Positions 16,960 through 25,975 of a DNA stretch of 64,000 nt are shown here, in pieces. The translations under genes and the position numbers were made by a program. The DNA comes from Janthinobacterium sp. B9-8 (GTDB taxonomy: Bacteria; Pseudomonadota; Gammaproteobacteria; Burkholderiales; Chitinibacteraceae), in contig NZ_CP014222.1 in assembly GCF_000969645.2 (NCBI RefSeq), positions 2,111,740 through 2,175,739 of the forward strand. Direction: 5' to 3'. The notes beneath the pieces were generated by a model. It worked only from the letters and a program-made list of their open reading frames with translations. It was not told the origin of the DNA and did not search any database. Within the stretch, counting starts at the first letter, position 1. Every line of letters starts with the position of its first letter.

Positions 16960-18645
16960 ATGAGCAATGAAGCCCCGATTGTAAGCAATTTTATTCGTAG
17001 CACGATTGAAAGCGATCTTGCCAGCGGCAAGCATGCGAGTATTCAAACGCGTTTTCCGCCTGAGCCTAATGGCTATCTGCACGTTGGCCACGCTAAATCG
17101 ATTTGTCTGAACTTTGGTGTTGCACAAGATTACCAAGGCCAGTGCAATTTGCGCATGGACGACACAAATCCTGAAAAAGAAAATGAAGAATTCGCGCAAG
17201 CCATTGCCAGCGATGTGAAATGGCTGGGCTATGAGTGGGCGGGTGAAATTCGCCATGCTGCAGATTATTTTGACCAGCTTTACGCATACGCAGAAGAGCT
17301 TATCCAAGCAGGCAAGGCCTTTGTTTGTGAGCTGAACGCCGAGCAAATGCGCGAATACCGTGGCAATTTTGAAGTACCGGGTAAAAACAGCCCTTTCCGC
17401 GATCGTGCGATTGAAGAAAATATGGATTTATTCCGCCGTATGAAAGCCGGTGAATTTGCCGATGGCAGCAGAACACTGCGCTTAAAAATTGATATGGCCT
17501 CGCCTAATTTAAATATGCGCGATCCGGTGATCTACCGCATCAAGCGCGCGCACCATATTCGTACCGGTGATAAATGGTGCATCTACCCGATGTATGACTA
17601 CACCCATTGTATTTCTGATGCGCTGGAAGGCATTACGCACAGCCTATGTACGCTCGAATTTGCCGATCACCGCCCGCTTTACGATTGGGTGCTGGACAAT
17701 ATCAGTATCGATTGCCACCCACAGCAGATCGAATTCTCGCGCCTTGAGCTGCTTTACACCATGACCTCCAAGCGTAAGCTGGCTGCGCTGGTGAATGAAG
17801 GGCTGGTGTCGGGTTGGGATGATCCGCGTATGCCTACCGTGATCGGCATGCGCCGCCGTGGTTATACGCCAGAGGGGATTAAATTATTTGCCCAACGCGT
17901 GGGTGTTTCTAAATCAGAAAACGTAGTGGATTTAAGTATTCTGGAAGGCGCAGTACGCGAGCAATTAGAAAGCAACTGCCCGCGCATTATGGCTGTGGTT
18001 CGCCCGCTGAAAGTGACGCTGACTAATTATGAAGAAGGCGTCACAGCATCTCGCGCCGCACCGTACCACCCGCAACACCCGGAATTTGGCGAGCGCAATG
18101 TACCTATCTCGCGCGAGATCTGGGTAGAGCAAGATGATTTTGCCGAAGTGCCACCCGCAGGCTGGCAACGTCTGACCGTGGGTAGCGAAGTACGTTTGCG
18201 CTATTCCTATGTAATGAAATGCGATGAAGTCATCAAAGACGCCGCAGGTAATGTCATCGAGCTGAAATGCAGCTTAGATATGGCAACCTTGGGTCAAAAC
18301 CCAGTGGGGCGTAAGGTAAAAGGCGTGATTCACTGGTTGTCAGCAGAGCACGCTGTGCCTGCCGAAGTGCGCCTCTATGATCGCCTGTTTACTGAAGCAC
18401 GCCCTGATGCGGTGCGTGGTGCGGATGGCGAATACGTCGATTTCCGTCAGTTTATTAGTCCAGAATCACTGGAAGTGGTGACGGCCTATGTGGAGGCCGT
18501 GGCGCGCGATCTAGCACCCGAAACCCATTATCAGTTTGAGCGCGTTGGGTATTTCGTCACCGATCGCAAAGACCATATTGCTGGTGAAAAGATTGTATTT
18601 AACCGCGCCGTTACCCTGAAAGACACTTGGAAAAGCGCCACATGA
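16960..18645 (+). CDS. glnS: Glutaminyl-tRNA synthetase
   Basis: A 561-residue class I aminoacyl-tRNA synthetase that charges tRNA-Gln. The HIGH-type motif is [15 protein letters not shown] (about 32-46) and the KMSKS-type motif is [11 protein letters not shown]. The typical [11 protein letters not shown] segment and the two beta-barrel anticodon-binding domains (about 340-555) are present. Length is as expected. A -10-like TAGAAT lies at 16917-16922. The stop overlaps the next gene by 4 bases. Presence of glnS together with proteobacterial features argues for direct Gln-tRNA charging. Confidence 0.97.
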   Translation: MSNEAPIVSNFIRSTIESDLASGKHASIQTRFPPEPNGYLHVGHAKSICLNFGVAQDYQGQCNLRMDDTNPEKENEEFAQAIASDVKWLGYEWAGEIRHAADYFDQLYAYAEELIQAGKAFVCELNAEQMREYRGNFEVPGKNSPFRDRAIEENMDLFRRMKAGEFADGSRTLRLKIDMASPNLNMRDPVIYRIKRAHHIRTGDKWCIYPMYDYTHCISDALEGITHSLCTLEFADHRPLYDWVLDNISIDCHPQQIEFSRLELLYTMTSKRKLAALVNEGLVSGWDDPRMPTVIGMRRRGYTPEGIKLFAQRVGVSKSENVVDLSILEGAVREQLESNCPRIMAVVRPLKVTLTNYEEGVTASRAAPYHPQHPEFGERNVPISREIWVEQDDFAEVPPAGWQRLTVGSEVRLRYSYVMKCDEVIKDAAGNVIELKCSLDMATLGQNPVGRKVKGVIHWLSAEHAVPAEVRLYDRLFTEARPDAVRGADGEYVDFRQFISPESLEVVTAYVEAVARDLAPETHYQFERVGYFVTDRKDHIAGEKIVFNRAVTLKDTWKSAT

Positions 18646-19031
18646 GAAAGTTACTAGCACTGGTTTTACTGGCATGTAGTGGTGCTGTATTTTCTGCAAC
18701 GCCTTCTGCAACACCAGCTGTGGTGTATCAAGGGGGTGCAGGCCAGCATCCGGTGCAAGTGGCTTTAGCTTATCTGAAAGATAAAATCAGCAACCCTGCC
18801 GGGCAGTTTGAATATCAGCGTTTGGATATTCAGCAGCGCTCGCAAGGCGAAGATTTTGCCCATACTCAGATCAGTGTAGAAATTAAAGGCCTGATGGACG
18901 ATAGCGTGGCGAATGAGCGTTATCGCCTGAAAATGGCTTTTGTCGATGCTGCGTGGGTGATTACGGCAGAGCAAAAAGATCATCGCTGCCGTCGTGGCTT
19001 GAAAGGCTATACCCAGAAGCTTTGCCGCTAA
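18642..19031 (+). CDS. Small secreted protein of unknown function
   Basis: A 129-residue protein with a signal peptide ([19 protein letters not shown]) and a mature domain carrying a Cys pair near its end ([16 protein letters not shown]). I do not recognise a named family. The start is set by the ATGA overlap with glnS, which indicates translational coupling. A hairpin follows before hemE. The C-terminal basic stretch with two cysteines suggests a disulfide-stabilised periplasmic protein. Nothing shows why it is coupled to glnS. Confidence 0.78.
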   Translation: MRKLLALVLLACSGAVFSATPSATPAVVYQGGAGQHPVQVALAYLKDKISNPAGQFEYQRLDIQQRSQGEDFAHTQISVEIKGLMDDSVANERYRLKMAFVDAAWVITAEQKDHRCRRGLKGYTQKLCR

Positions 19032-19060
19032 AAAAATGTGGAATTTCCGCCTGTTCTTCA

Positions 19061-19090
19061 GCAATTCGCCCCGCATATGGGGCGTGTTGC
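19061..19090 (+). terminator. Candidate terminator before hemE
   Basis: CGCCCC (19067-19072) and GGGGCG (19079-19084) form a stem, extended by outer GCAA/TTGC pairs. Only three T residues follow, so it may be a partial terminator. Confidence 0.45.
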
Positions 19091-19113
19091 TTTAAAAGGA
19101 AAGTGATTAATCA

Positions 19114-20187
19114 ATGAGCCAATTACAAAACGATACTTTCTTGCGCGCGTTATGCCGTGAGCCTGTTGAATACACACCGGTCTGGCTGATGCGCCAAGCT
19201 GGGCGTTATTTGCCTGAGTACTGCGCTACTCGCAAAGTGGCCGGTTCTTTTTTGCAGCTTTGCAAAAATACCGAGCTGGCTACCGAAGTGACCTTACAAC
19301 CGCTAGAGCGCTACCCTCTGGATGCCGCAATTTTATTCAGCGATATCCTGACCGTGCCCGATGCAATGGGGCTGGGGCTGTATTTTAGCGAGGGTGAAGG
19401 CCCGAAGTTTGAGCGACCACTGCGTGACGAGCGCGATATCCTGGCGCTGACCGTACCTGATGTAGGCACTGAGCTGCGTTATGTGACCGATGCTGTGTCA
19501 TCCATCCGCAAGGCTTTAAATGGCCGCGTGCCTCTGATTGGATTCTCGGGCAGCCCATTTACTTTGGCCTGCTACATGATTGAAGGCCAAGGATCTGCTA
19601 CGTTTAGCCGCGTAAAAACCATGCTCTACGATCGGCCAGACCTGTTGCACCATATCTTGGATGTGAATGCACGCACGGTGATCGATTATCTGAATGCTCA
19701 AATTGAAGCAGGTGCACAGGCGGTGCAAATTTTTGATACATGGGGCGGCGCTTTAGCCTATGGCAAGTATCAGGAATTCTCACTCAATTATATGAAACAG
19801 GTGATTGCCGGCCTTAAACGTGAACACGACGGGCGCAAAGTACCAGTGATTGTGTTTACCAAGGGCGGTGGCCTGTGGCTGGAAGATATCGCTGATAGTG
19901 GCTGCGATGCAGTGGGCTTGGATTGGACGGTTGATCTGGCTGATGCACGTCGCCGTATTGGCGATAAAGTGGCTTTACAAGGTAATTTTGATCCGAATGC
20001 TTTATTTGCCAATCCCGCCGCAATTGAATCCGAGGTGGATCGTTTATTAGCAAGCTTTGGCAAGGGTGAAGGTCATGTATTTAATCTGGGCCATGGCATT
20101 TCGCAATTCACCAACCCAGATCATGTCACCACCTTGGTGAATAGTGTACATAAACTGTCACGAAACTATCATCAAATTCATAAATAA
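19114..20187 (+). CDS. hemE: Uroporphyrinogen decarboxylase
   Basis: A 357-residue cytoplasmic enzyme that decarboxylates uroporphyrinogen III to coproporphyrinogen III in haem synthesis. The N-terminal signature [15 protein letters not shown] and the second signature [19 protein letters not shown] are intact, as are the catalytic Asp in [14 protein letters not shown] and the C-terminal FNLGHGI. A ribosome binding site AAGGAAA lies about 13 bases before the ATG. It is followed by a 290-base gap with DnaA-box-like sites and then priA. Confidence 0.97.
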   Translation: MSQLQNDTFLRALCREPVEYTPVWLMRQAGRYLPEYCATRKVAGSFLQLCKNTELATEVTLQPLERYPLDAAILFSDILTVPDAMGLGLYFSEGEGPKFERPLRDERDILALTVPDVGTELRYVTDAVSSIRKALNGRVPLIGFSGSPFTLACYMIEGQGSATFSRVKTMLYDRPDLLHHILDVNARTVIDYLNAQIEAGAQAVQIFDTWGGALAYGKYQEFSLNYMKQVIAGLKREHDGRKVPVIVFTKGGGLWLEDIADSGCDAVGLDWTVDLADARRRIGDKVALQGNFDPNALFANPAAIESEVDRLLASFGKGEGHVFNLGHGISQFTNPDHVTTLVNSVHKLSRNYHQIHK

Positions 20188-20238
20188 AACAAGGGCTTAT
20201 ACTGAAAGATCATTAGATTTTTTTGATATAAGCCTAAG

Positions 20239-20448
20239 TTATACACATTACTCATAGCCATGAAGGGCAGCTTGTCAAGTGTTAAGGTAAAATTAATCCT
20301 TTGTTACTGATTTTTTTAAGTCATTGATTTTAAAGGGACTAATTTAAAGTTCAAAAAATAGGCAAGCTAAGCATAGCCCCGAATCTATTGGGGTTTGTCC
20401 ACTTATCTTCAGTTAATCCACAAAGTTATCCACACAATCTGTGGGTAG
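20239..20448. promoter_or_regulatory. DnaA-box-like sites between hemE and priA
   Basis: Two sites fit the DnaA consensus TTWTNCACA exactly: TTATACACA (20239-20247) and TTATCCACA (20426-20434). Two near matches flank the second: TAATCCACA (20414-20422) and, on the minus strand, CTACCCACA (20440-20448). The DNA between is AT-rich, and no gene is visible in 20188-20478. Binding by DnaA is inferred; the cluster is too small to call an origin from sequence alone. Confidence 0.4.
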
Positions 20449-20478
20449 TCTTGTTTTGCAGCTATTTGCAGGGCGTTT

Positions 20479-22665
20479 ATGACCGGAGTATTAAAGAAAT
20501 GTGTTTATGTTTCGGTGGCGCTCGATGTTCCGCTTACACGCCTTTTTGAATATAGCGTTACAGCAGAGCGCACGCCAGCTATTGGCGCTCGGGTGATTAT
20601 TCCCTTTGGCCCGCGCCGTTTAGCAGGCGTTGTGCTGGGAGTAGCCGCTGAAACGCAGTTTGATAGCAGCAAGATCCGCCCAGTGATTGCTCTGCCTGAT
20701 GATATGCCGCCCTTGCCAGAGGATGTACTGGCGCTGAGCCGCTTTTGTGCCGAGTATTATGGCCACCCCTTAGGCCAAGTCTTGGCCACCGCCCTACCCG
20801 TCGCTTTGCGCCAGCCCAAGGCCTTTGTGCCACCTGAGCCAAGCGGCGTCTATCAAGCCAGCAATATGGATGCGCTATTACAAAGCCTGTCTTCCCGCGC
20901 CACGGCACAAAGGCAGCTTGCCTTAATGCTAGCCCAGCCAATGGCGCGTGCCGAGCTGGCAGCTATTTCGCCAAGCGCCAATAAATGGCTAAAAAACTGG
21001 ATAGATGCAGGTTGGGTGGCTTTTACCGAAACACTGCCCGATGCGATTCCCTTGCCTGTCGGGGCGGCCGAGGCCAATGCCGAGCAAGCCGCAGCAATCA
21101 ACCTGATTGATAGCCAGCATGCGTCATTTGCCGCGTTTTTATTGTTCGGGATTACTGGCAGTGGCAAAACCGAAGTGTATTTGCAGACCATCGCAGCTTG
21201 CCTCGCCAGAGGTCGGCAAGCCTTGGTCTTGGTGCCCGAGATTAACCTTACCCCGCAGCTGGAAGCGCGGTTTAGAGCGCGCTTCCCCAGTGCCCGTATT
21301 GTGGCGCTGCATAGCGGCTTAAGTGATAAAGAAAGGGTTCTGAACTGGCTGTCTGCCAGCAGTGGTGAGGCGCATATTGTGCTCGGCACACGTTTGGCCG
21401 TGTTTACACCCATGCCACGCTTAGGAATGATTGTAGTGGACGAGGAACACGATGCCTCGTTTAAGCAGCAGGAAGGCCTGCGCTATTCGGCGCGGGACGC
21501 GGCCGTGTATCGCGCGCATCAGCGGCAGGTGCCTATTGTGCTGGGTTCAGCGACGCCAGCACTAGAGACCTGGCATAACGCCCGCCAAGGGCGCTATCGC
21601 CTGATCACCCTGCAACACCGCGCGGTGGGCGGTGCGATGCCACCAAAAATCGAAATTATCCCCATGCACCGCGCCAAGGTGGTGGAAGGCCTGCATCAGG
21701 CCACTTTAAATATCATGCGTGATCATCTGGCGGCAGGCCAGCAGGTACTGGTGTTTATCAATCGCCGTGGTTATGCACCGGTGCTCTCTTGCGGCGAATG
21801 CGGCTGGCTAGGCGAATGCAAGCGCTGCTCGGCCAAGCTGGTTCTGCACTTAAAAGAGCGCCGCTTGCGCTGCCATCATTGCGGCTATGAGGAAGAGATT
21901 CCTACCGCTTGCCCAGATTGCGGCAATCAGGATATACGCCCGCTTGGGCAAGGCACGCAGCGGATTGAAGCCGCTTTAGAAACGCTGTTTCCTGACGCAA
22001 AAATCTTACGCATCGATCGGGACAACACACGGCGCAAAGGCAGTTTGCAGGAAATGCTGCGCCAGGTAAGCGCGGGCGAGGCTAATTTGCTGGTCGGCAC
22101 GCAAATGATGGCTAAGGGCCATGATTTCCCTGCACTTAACTTGGTAGTGGTGTTAAACGCCGATGCGGGCCTGTTTAGCGTCGATTTTCGGGGTGAAGAG
22201 CGAATGTATGCCCAGCTTTTACAGGTGGCGGGCAGAGCCGGACGCGCAGGCACGCAAGGCCGGGTGCTCATTCAGACTGGCTATCACGACCATCCCTTTT
22301 ACGGCCAACTGCTAGCGCAGGACTACGCTGCCTTTGCCGATACGCAGCTGGACGAGCGCCGCAGCATGCAGCTGCCGCCGTTTGCGGCTTATGCGCTACT
22401 ACGGGCCGAGGCCGAAGATGGCACACTGGCGAAAGCTTTTCTACAGCAATTACAAGCCGTGCTCGCCGATGCGGCAGGAGTACAAATGTTTGACCCTATT
22501 GCCGCCACCATGCAGCGCAAAGCGGGCATGGAGCGCTGGCAGCTGCTGGTGATGAGCGACACGCGCCATCCTCTGGTCAATGCCCTAAAACGAATCGCGC
22601 CACTACTGGAAGCACGTAATAATAAAGTGCGCTGTATTCTGGATGTGGACCCGATTGAAATGTGA
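20479..22665 (+). CDS. priA: Primosomal protein N', replication restart helicase PriA
   Basis: A 728-residue 3'-5' helicase that reloads the replisome at stalled forks. It has the N-terminal 3'-DNA-binding domain (VYVSVALDVPLTRLFEYSV), Walker A (LFGITGSGKTEVYL), the DEEH box, and the zinc-binding region with paired cysteines (CGECGWLGECKRC, then CHHCGYEEEIPTACPDCG). Helicase motifs V-VI (VGTQMMAKGHDFP, QVAGRAGRAG) are intact. Length is normal. It lies after hemE, with DnaA-box-like sites in its upstream region. Confidence 0.97.
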   Translation: MTGVLKKCVYVSVALDVPLTRLFEYSVTAERTPAIGARVIIPFGPRRLAGVVLGVAAETQFDSSKIRPVIALPDDMPPLPEDVLALSRFCAEYYGHPLGQVLATALPVALRQPKAFVPPEPSGVYQASNMDALLQSLSSRATAQRQLALMLAQPMARAELAAISPSANKWLKNWIDAGWVAFTETLPDAIPLPVGAAEANAEQAAAINLIDSQHASFAAFLLFGITGSGKTEVYLQTIAACLARGRQALVLVPEINLTPQLEARFRARFPSARIVALHSGLSDKERVLNWLSASSGEAHIVLGTRLAVFTPMPRLGMIVVDEEHDASFKQQEGLRYSARDAAVYRAHQRQVPIVLGSATPALETWHNARQGRYRLITLQHRAVGGAMPPKIEIIPMHRAKVVEGLHQATLNIMRDHLAAGQQVLVFINRRGYAPVLSCGECGWLGECKRCSAKLVLHLKERRLRCHHCGYEEEIPTACPDCGNQDIRPLGQGTQRIEAALETLFPDAKILRIDRDNTRRKGSLQEMLRQVSAGEANLLVGTQMMAKGHDFPALNLVVVLNADAGLFSVDFRGEERMYAQLLQVAGRAGRAGTQGRVLIQTGYHDHPFYGQLLAQDYAAFADTQLDERRSMQLPPFAAYALLRAEAEDGTLAKAFLQQLQAVLADAAGVQMFDPIAATMQRKAGMERWQLLVMSDTRHPLVNALKRIAPLLEARNNKVRCILDVDPIEM

Positions 22666-22847
22666 TTGCTATAAAGAGGCAGAGCATTTGCGGATAAATG
22701 CCTGCGATATTTGCACTTAAACGAGCAAGATTAAGCCAAATGAGTTTAACCCATTCATAAAAAAGGCTGGGCCCTGTGCAATACAGAACTCAGCCCTTGG
22801 CAAACTTGCTTAATAAGATCAGTTAAATCAAACAGCAGTATTTTATA

Positions 22848-23231
22848 TTACTTGCTTACGCTTAATATTTTAACCTTTACTTCTTTACCGCCCGGCGCAG
22901 GCCAATCAATACTTTGCCCCACCGATAAACCCAATAAAGCACTGCCCACAGGGGCGGTAACAGAAACCTTGCCTGCTGCGCCGTCTATTTCATGCGGAAA
23001 ACACAGCGTCAGCTCAAATTCTTTATCGCCCGGCGTCATCAAAAAGCGTGCAGTAGAGTGCATAGACACCACATCATCGGGCATATCGGCCTGCTCCAGC
23101 ACAGTGGCCCGGCCCAATTCTGCCTCTAATGCATCCGCATCCGGAAAAGCATCTGCAGGCAATTTATCCAGCAAAGCATAAAGACGATCACTATCTAAAG
23201 TGGATACGGTAATCGGGGGCAATACGCTCAT
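22848..23231 (-). CDS. rnk: Regulator of nucleoside diphosphate kinase (Rnk), GreA/B-fold
   Basis: A 127-residue protein related to the C-terminal domain of Gre transcript-cleavage factors. It has an N-terminal coiled-coil-like stretch (ALEAELGRATVLEQADMPDDVVSMHS) and the FKBP-like domain with VTAPVGSALLGLSVGQSIDWPAPGG, characteristic of Rnk. Rnk binds RNA polymerase and was first described for effects on nucleoside diphosphate kinase levels. It lacks the long Gre hairpin needed for cleavage. It is monocistronic and faces priA tail to tail. Confidence 0.9.
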   Translation of the reverse strand: MSVLPPITVSTLDSDRLYALLDKLPADAFPDADALEAELGRATVLEQADMPDDVVSMHSTARFLMTPGDKEFELTLCFPHEIDGAAGKVSVTAPVGSALLGLSVGQSIDWPAPGGKEVKVKILSVSK

Positions 23232-23330
23232 TATCTAATTCTCCAAACCCGCCGGCAAAGGCAATAATATTTAACAATCAAGATTAGACGCAACATATAA
23301 AAAGTAGTTCCCTAATAAACCATTAAACAA

Positions 23331-23362
23331 AAAAAATCCCCATCGCACGATGGGGATTTTTT
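23331..23362 (-). terminator. Strong terminator after the sulfite reductase operon
   Basis: A 15-bp perfect stem runs from AAAAAATCCCCATCG to its complement around a two-base centre, with T-runs on both strands. On the minus strand it lies 20 bases after the DUF934 stop. Confidence 0.9.
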
Positions 23363-23381
23363 AAATAGGCAAGTCGCGAAT

Positions 23382-23882
23382 TTAAGTGCGGCGTCTGAAT
23401 AATGGCTGTTGCTGATCTAGGCCTGTTTGATAAGCTTCAGGGAAATCATTCAATCCCAATAAAGCGTCTTCCAGATTTTTATCGCTATTCACCACAAAGG
23501 CATTAAAACCACAGCGTTTTAAATAGCCCATCGTATCTTTAAATACATCACCAAACGCACGTAATTCACCCACAAAACCAAAGCGCTCGCGTAATACACG
23601 ACCAATCGAAAAACCACGGCCATCGGTAAAAGTGGGGAATTCCACTGCAATCAGCGCAAGGCTGGCAGCCTCTGCACCCAAGCTTTCCGGCTCATCATCC
23701 GGCGCAAACCACACACCAAAATCGCCACGACTGATCAACGCTGATTTTTGTGCAAAATACTGTGCCAAGGGCACAATCACTAAACCACTGGCCGGCAACT
23801 CAGCAAAGCTGCCATCGTCACTAAGGCGCAGTAGCTGTGCATCGCATTCCACAATAGCTGCATCTTTAATAATACGCGCCAT
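23382..23882 (-). CDS. DUF934 protein of the sulfite reductase operon
   Basis: A 166-residue soluble protein of the DUF934 family, almost always encoded next to ferredoxin-type nitrite/sulfite reductases. The family core IAVEFPTFTDGRGFSIGRVLRERFGFVGELRAFGDVFKD and the following YLKRCGFNAFVV are clear. Its start codon overlaps the reductase stop by one base (TAATG), so the two are coupled. A role in sulfite reduction, perhaps electron transfer or assembly, is inferred from this constant association. The gene is closed by a strong terminator. Confidence 0.92.
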   Translation of the reverse strand: MARIIKDAAIVECDAQLLRLSDDGSFAELPASGLVIVPLAQYFAQKSALISRGDFGVWFAPDDEPESLGAEAASLALIAVEFPTFTDGRGFSIGRVLRERFGFVGELRAFGDVFKDTMGYLKRCGFNAFVVNSDKNLEDALLGLNDFPEAYQTGLDQQQPLFRRRT

Positions 23883-25552
23883 TATGCCGTCTCCTTCGCA
23901 TAAACGCGGGCCTTAAAGGGCGGCATACCAATGCGATCAAACACATCAATAAAACGCTCTTCACCCAAACGATTTTCTACAAATACGGCCATGATTTTTT
24001 CGATGACATCTGGCATTTGTTCCTGAGCAAAAGAAGGCCCAACCACCTTAGCTAAAGTCGCCCCATTACCCTGACGCCCGCCCAAAGACACCTGATACCA
24101 TTCGGAGCCATTTTTATCGACCCCTAAAATGCCGATATTACCGACGTGGTGGTGGCCACAGGCGTTCATACAGCCCGACATATTTAAATCAATTTCGCCC
24201 AGATCATAGAGATAATCCAAATCATCAAAGCGCTCTTGAATCGCAATGGCAATCGGGATTGATTTGGCATTGGCTAACGAGCAGAAATCGCCACCGGGGC
24301 AGCAAATTACATCGGTCATTAAGCCAATGTTAGGGGTTGCAAAACCAATTGCCTTGGCTTTTTCCCATAGTTCAAACAAATCGGCTTGTTTTACATCGGC
24401 CAGAATCAAATTCTGCTCGTGCGAAACACGTAATTCACCAAAAGAATAAGCATCGGCCAAATCGGCGACGGCAGCCAATTGATCGCTAGACGCATCCCCT
24501 GGTGCAACGCCATGCTTTTTAAGGCTGAGTGTGACTGCGGCATAACCTGCTTGCTTATGCTTAAACACATTACGCTCTACCCAACGGGCGAATGCTTTGC
24601 TATCTAATTGCTGCTGAACAAAGCCCGCATCGTCCCCCGCAAAAGCAGTGTAATCCGGCACCGTAAAGAAGCCTTTCATTCTATCGATTTCGGTCGCGGT
24701 TAAAGTTTGTGGGCCGTCTTTTAAAAATGCCCATTCTGTTTCAACTTTGCTGGCGAATACTTCGGGCGTCATGGCTTTAACCAGAATTTTAATTCGCGCT
24801 TTATACTTATTATCCCGACGGCCATAGCGGTTATACACACGCAATACCGCATCTAAGTAAGTCAGCAAATGAATGCTAGGTAAAAACTCGCAAATCACGC
24901 TGCCAATAATCGGCGTGCGGCCTAAGCCCCCACCCACAATCACTTTAAAGCCAATCTCACCGGCTTCGTTTTGCACCACATTTAAACCAATATCGTGCAC
25001 CCAAATAGCCGCGCGATCTTCTGCTGCGCCATTGACTGCAATTTTAAATTTACGTGGTAAATGGGCGAATTCAGGATGGAAAGTCGACCATTGACGAATA
25101 ATCTCGCACCAAGGGCGCGGATCAAGTATTTCATCATGTGCCACACCCGCAAACTGATCTGAAGTGGTATTGCGAATACAGTTGCCCGAGGTTTGAATAG
25201 CGTGCATTTGCACGGTGGCTAATTCAGCCAGAATATCAGGCACGTCTTCTAATTTGGGCCAGTTATATTGCAGATTTTGGCGGGTAGTAAAGTGCGCATA
25301 ATCTTTATCATATTTACGTGCAATTTCTGCCAATTTACGTAATTGGATGCTAGTCAGATGCCCATAGGGAATCGCCACGCGCAGCATAGGGGCATGGCGC
25401 TGGATATAAAGGCCGTTTTGCAAACGCAGCGGGCGGAATTCTTCATCGCTCAGCTCACCCGCTAAAAAACGGCGAGTTTGATCACGGTACTGAACCACAC
25501 GCTGGTCTACGATGCGTTGATCGTAGTCGTCGTAGATATACATCTGAATCAT
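23882..25552 (-). CDS. cysI: Sulfite/nitrite reductase hemoprotein (ferredoxin-type CysI)
   Basis: A 556-residue siroheme enzyme that reduces sulfite to sulfide in cysteine synthesis. The two ferredoxin-like halves are present, and the siroheme/4Fe-4S ligands appear as CCPGGDFC and, further on, MSGCMNACGHHHVGN. An arginine-rich RHAPMLRVAIPYG near the N-terminus fits siroheme binding. No flavoprotein (CysJ) gene is adjacent; the DUF934 gene follows directly. Assimilatory sulfite reduction is more likely than nitrite reduction, given the absence of nitrate genes. A second ATG three codons in is also possible as the start. Confidence 0.93.
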   Translation of the reverse strand: MIQMYIYDDYDQRIVDQRVVQYRDQTRRFLAGELSDEEFRPLRLQNGLYIQRHAPMLRVAIPYGHLTSIQLRKLAEIARKYDKDYAHFTTRQNLQYNWPKLEDVPDILAELATVQMHAIQTSGNCIRNTTSDQFAGVAHDEILDPRPWCEIIRQWSTFHPEFAHLPRKFKIAVNGAAEDRAAIWVHDIGLNVVQNEAGEIGFKVIVGGGLGRTPIIGSVICEFLPSIHLLTYLDAVLRVYNRYGRRDNKYKARIKILVKAMTPEVFASKVETEWAFLKDGPQTLTATEIDRMKGFFTVPDYTAFAGDDAGFVQQQLDSKAFARWVERNVFKHKQAGYAAVTLSLKKHGVAPGDASSDQLAAVADLADAYSFGELRVSHEQNLILADVKQADLFELWEKAKAIGFATPNIGLMTDVICCPGGDFCSLANAKSIPIAIAIQERFDDLDYLYDLGEIDLNMSGCMNACGHHHVGNIGILGVDKNGSEWYQVSLGGRQGNGATLAKVVGPSFAQEQMPDVIEKIMAVFVENRLGEERFIDVFDRIGMPPFKARVYAKETA

Positions 25553-25669
25553 CCAGAAAAAGAGATCGGGCTATGTGCCGCCAATGACATTAAAACTGCA
25601 ATAAAAAGGGCAGAAAATCTCACTACTTGCAGAGATTGTCTACCCGAGTGTGCCAATTTATCCCTCAGA

Positions 25670-25933
25670 CTATACCAGCGGCACTTTACAAACCAAATGA
25701 CTATTTTTGAATAAGGTTAGGCTGCAATCGGCATATACCCGCTTGCCTTCTGGAGTAAAGAGACGGCTCCGTAAATAAACTGCCCATAAGCCCGGTTTAA
25801 AGCAGCTGGCATAATAAGCTGCAAAAATCATCAGCAAAACAATGTACTGGGCATTATTTACCTTGCTCTCTGCTGGCACAGGCCAATCGTATGGGATAAC
25901 CACGATGGCGATTTGTTTACACGGCTCTTGCAC
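25670..25933 (-). CDS. Doubtful small ORF between cysI and pepN
   Basis: An 87-residue open frame on the minus strand, starting with GTG behind a GAGGA site 8 bases upstream. It contains one hydrophobic stretch (YIVLLMIFAAYYASC) and several cysteines. I do not recognise it. It occupies most of the 420-base divergent gap between cysI and pepN, where the promoters of both genes should also lie, so it may be chance. The rest of that gap shows no gene. Confidence 0.3.
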   Translation of the reverse strand: MQEPCKQIAIVVIPYDWPVPAESKVNNAQYIVLLMIFAAYYASCFKPGLWAVYLRSRLFTPEGKRVYADCSLTLFKNSHLVCKVPLV

Positions 25934-25975
25934 GAAGAGTATCCTCGCATTTCAATCGAACTTTGAACCCACAGC

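Noticed and set aside
20188-20478. Calling the hemE-priA gap the chromosomal origin
   Set aside because: Only two exact DnaA boxes are present, dnaA and dnaN are not in the window, and no skew calculation was possible.
20853-21413. Long minus-strand frame (186 codons) inside priA
   Set aside because: It lies wholly within priA, whose motifs are intact, and the antisense translation shows no recognisable protein features.
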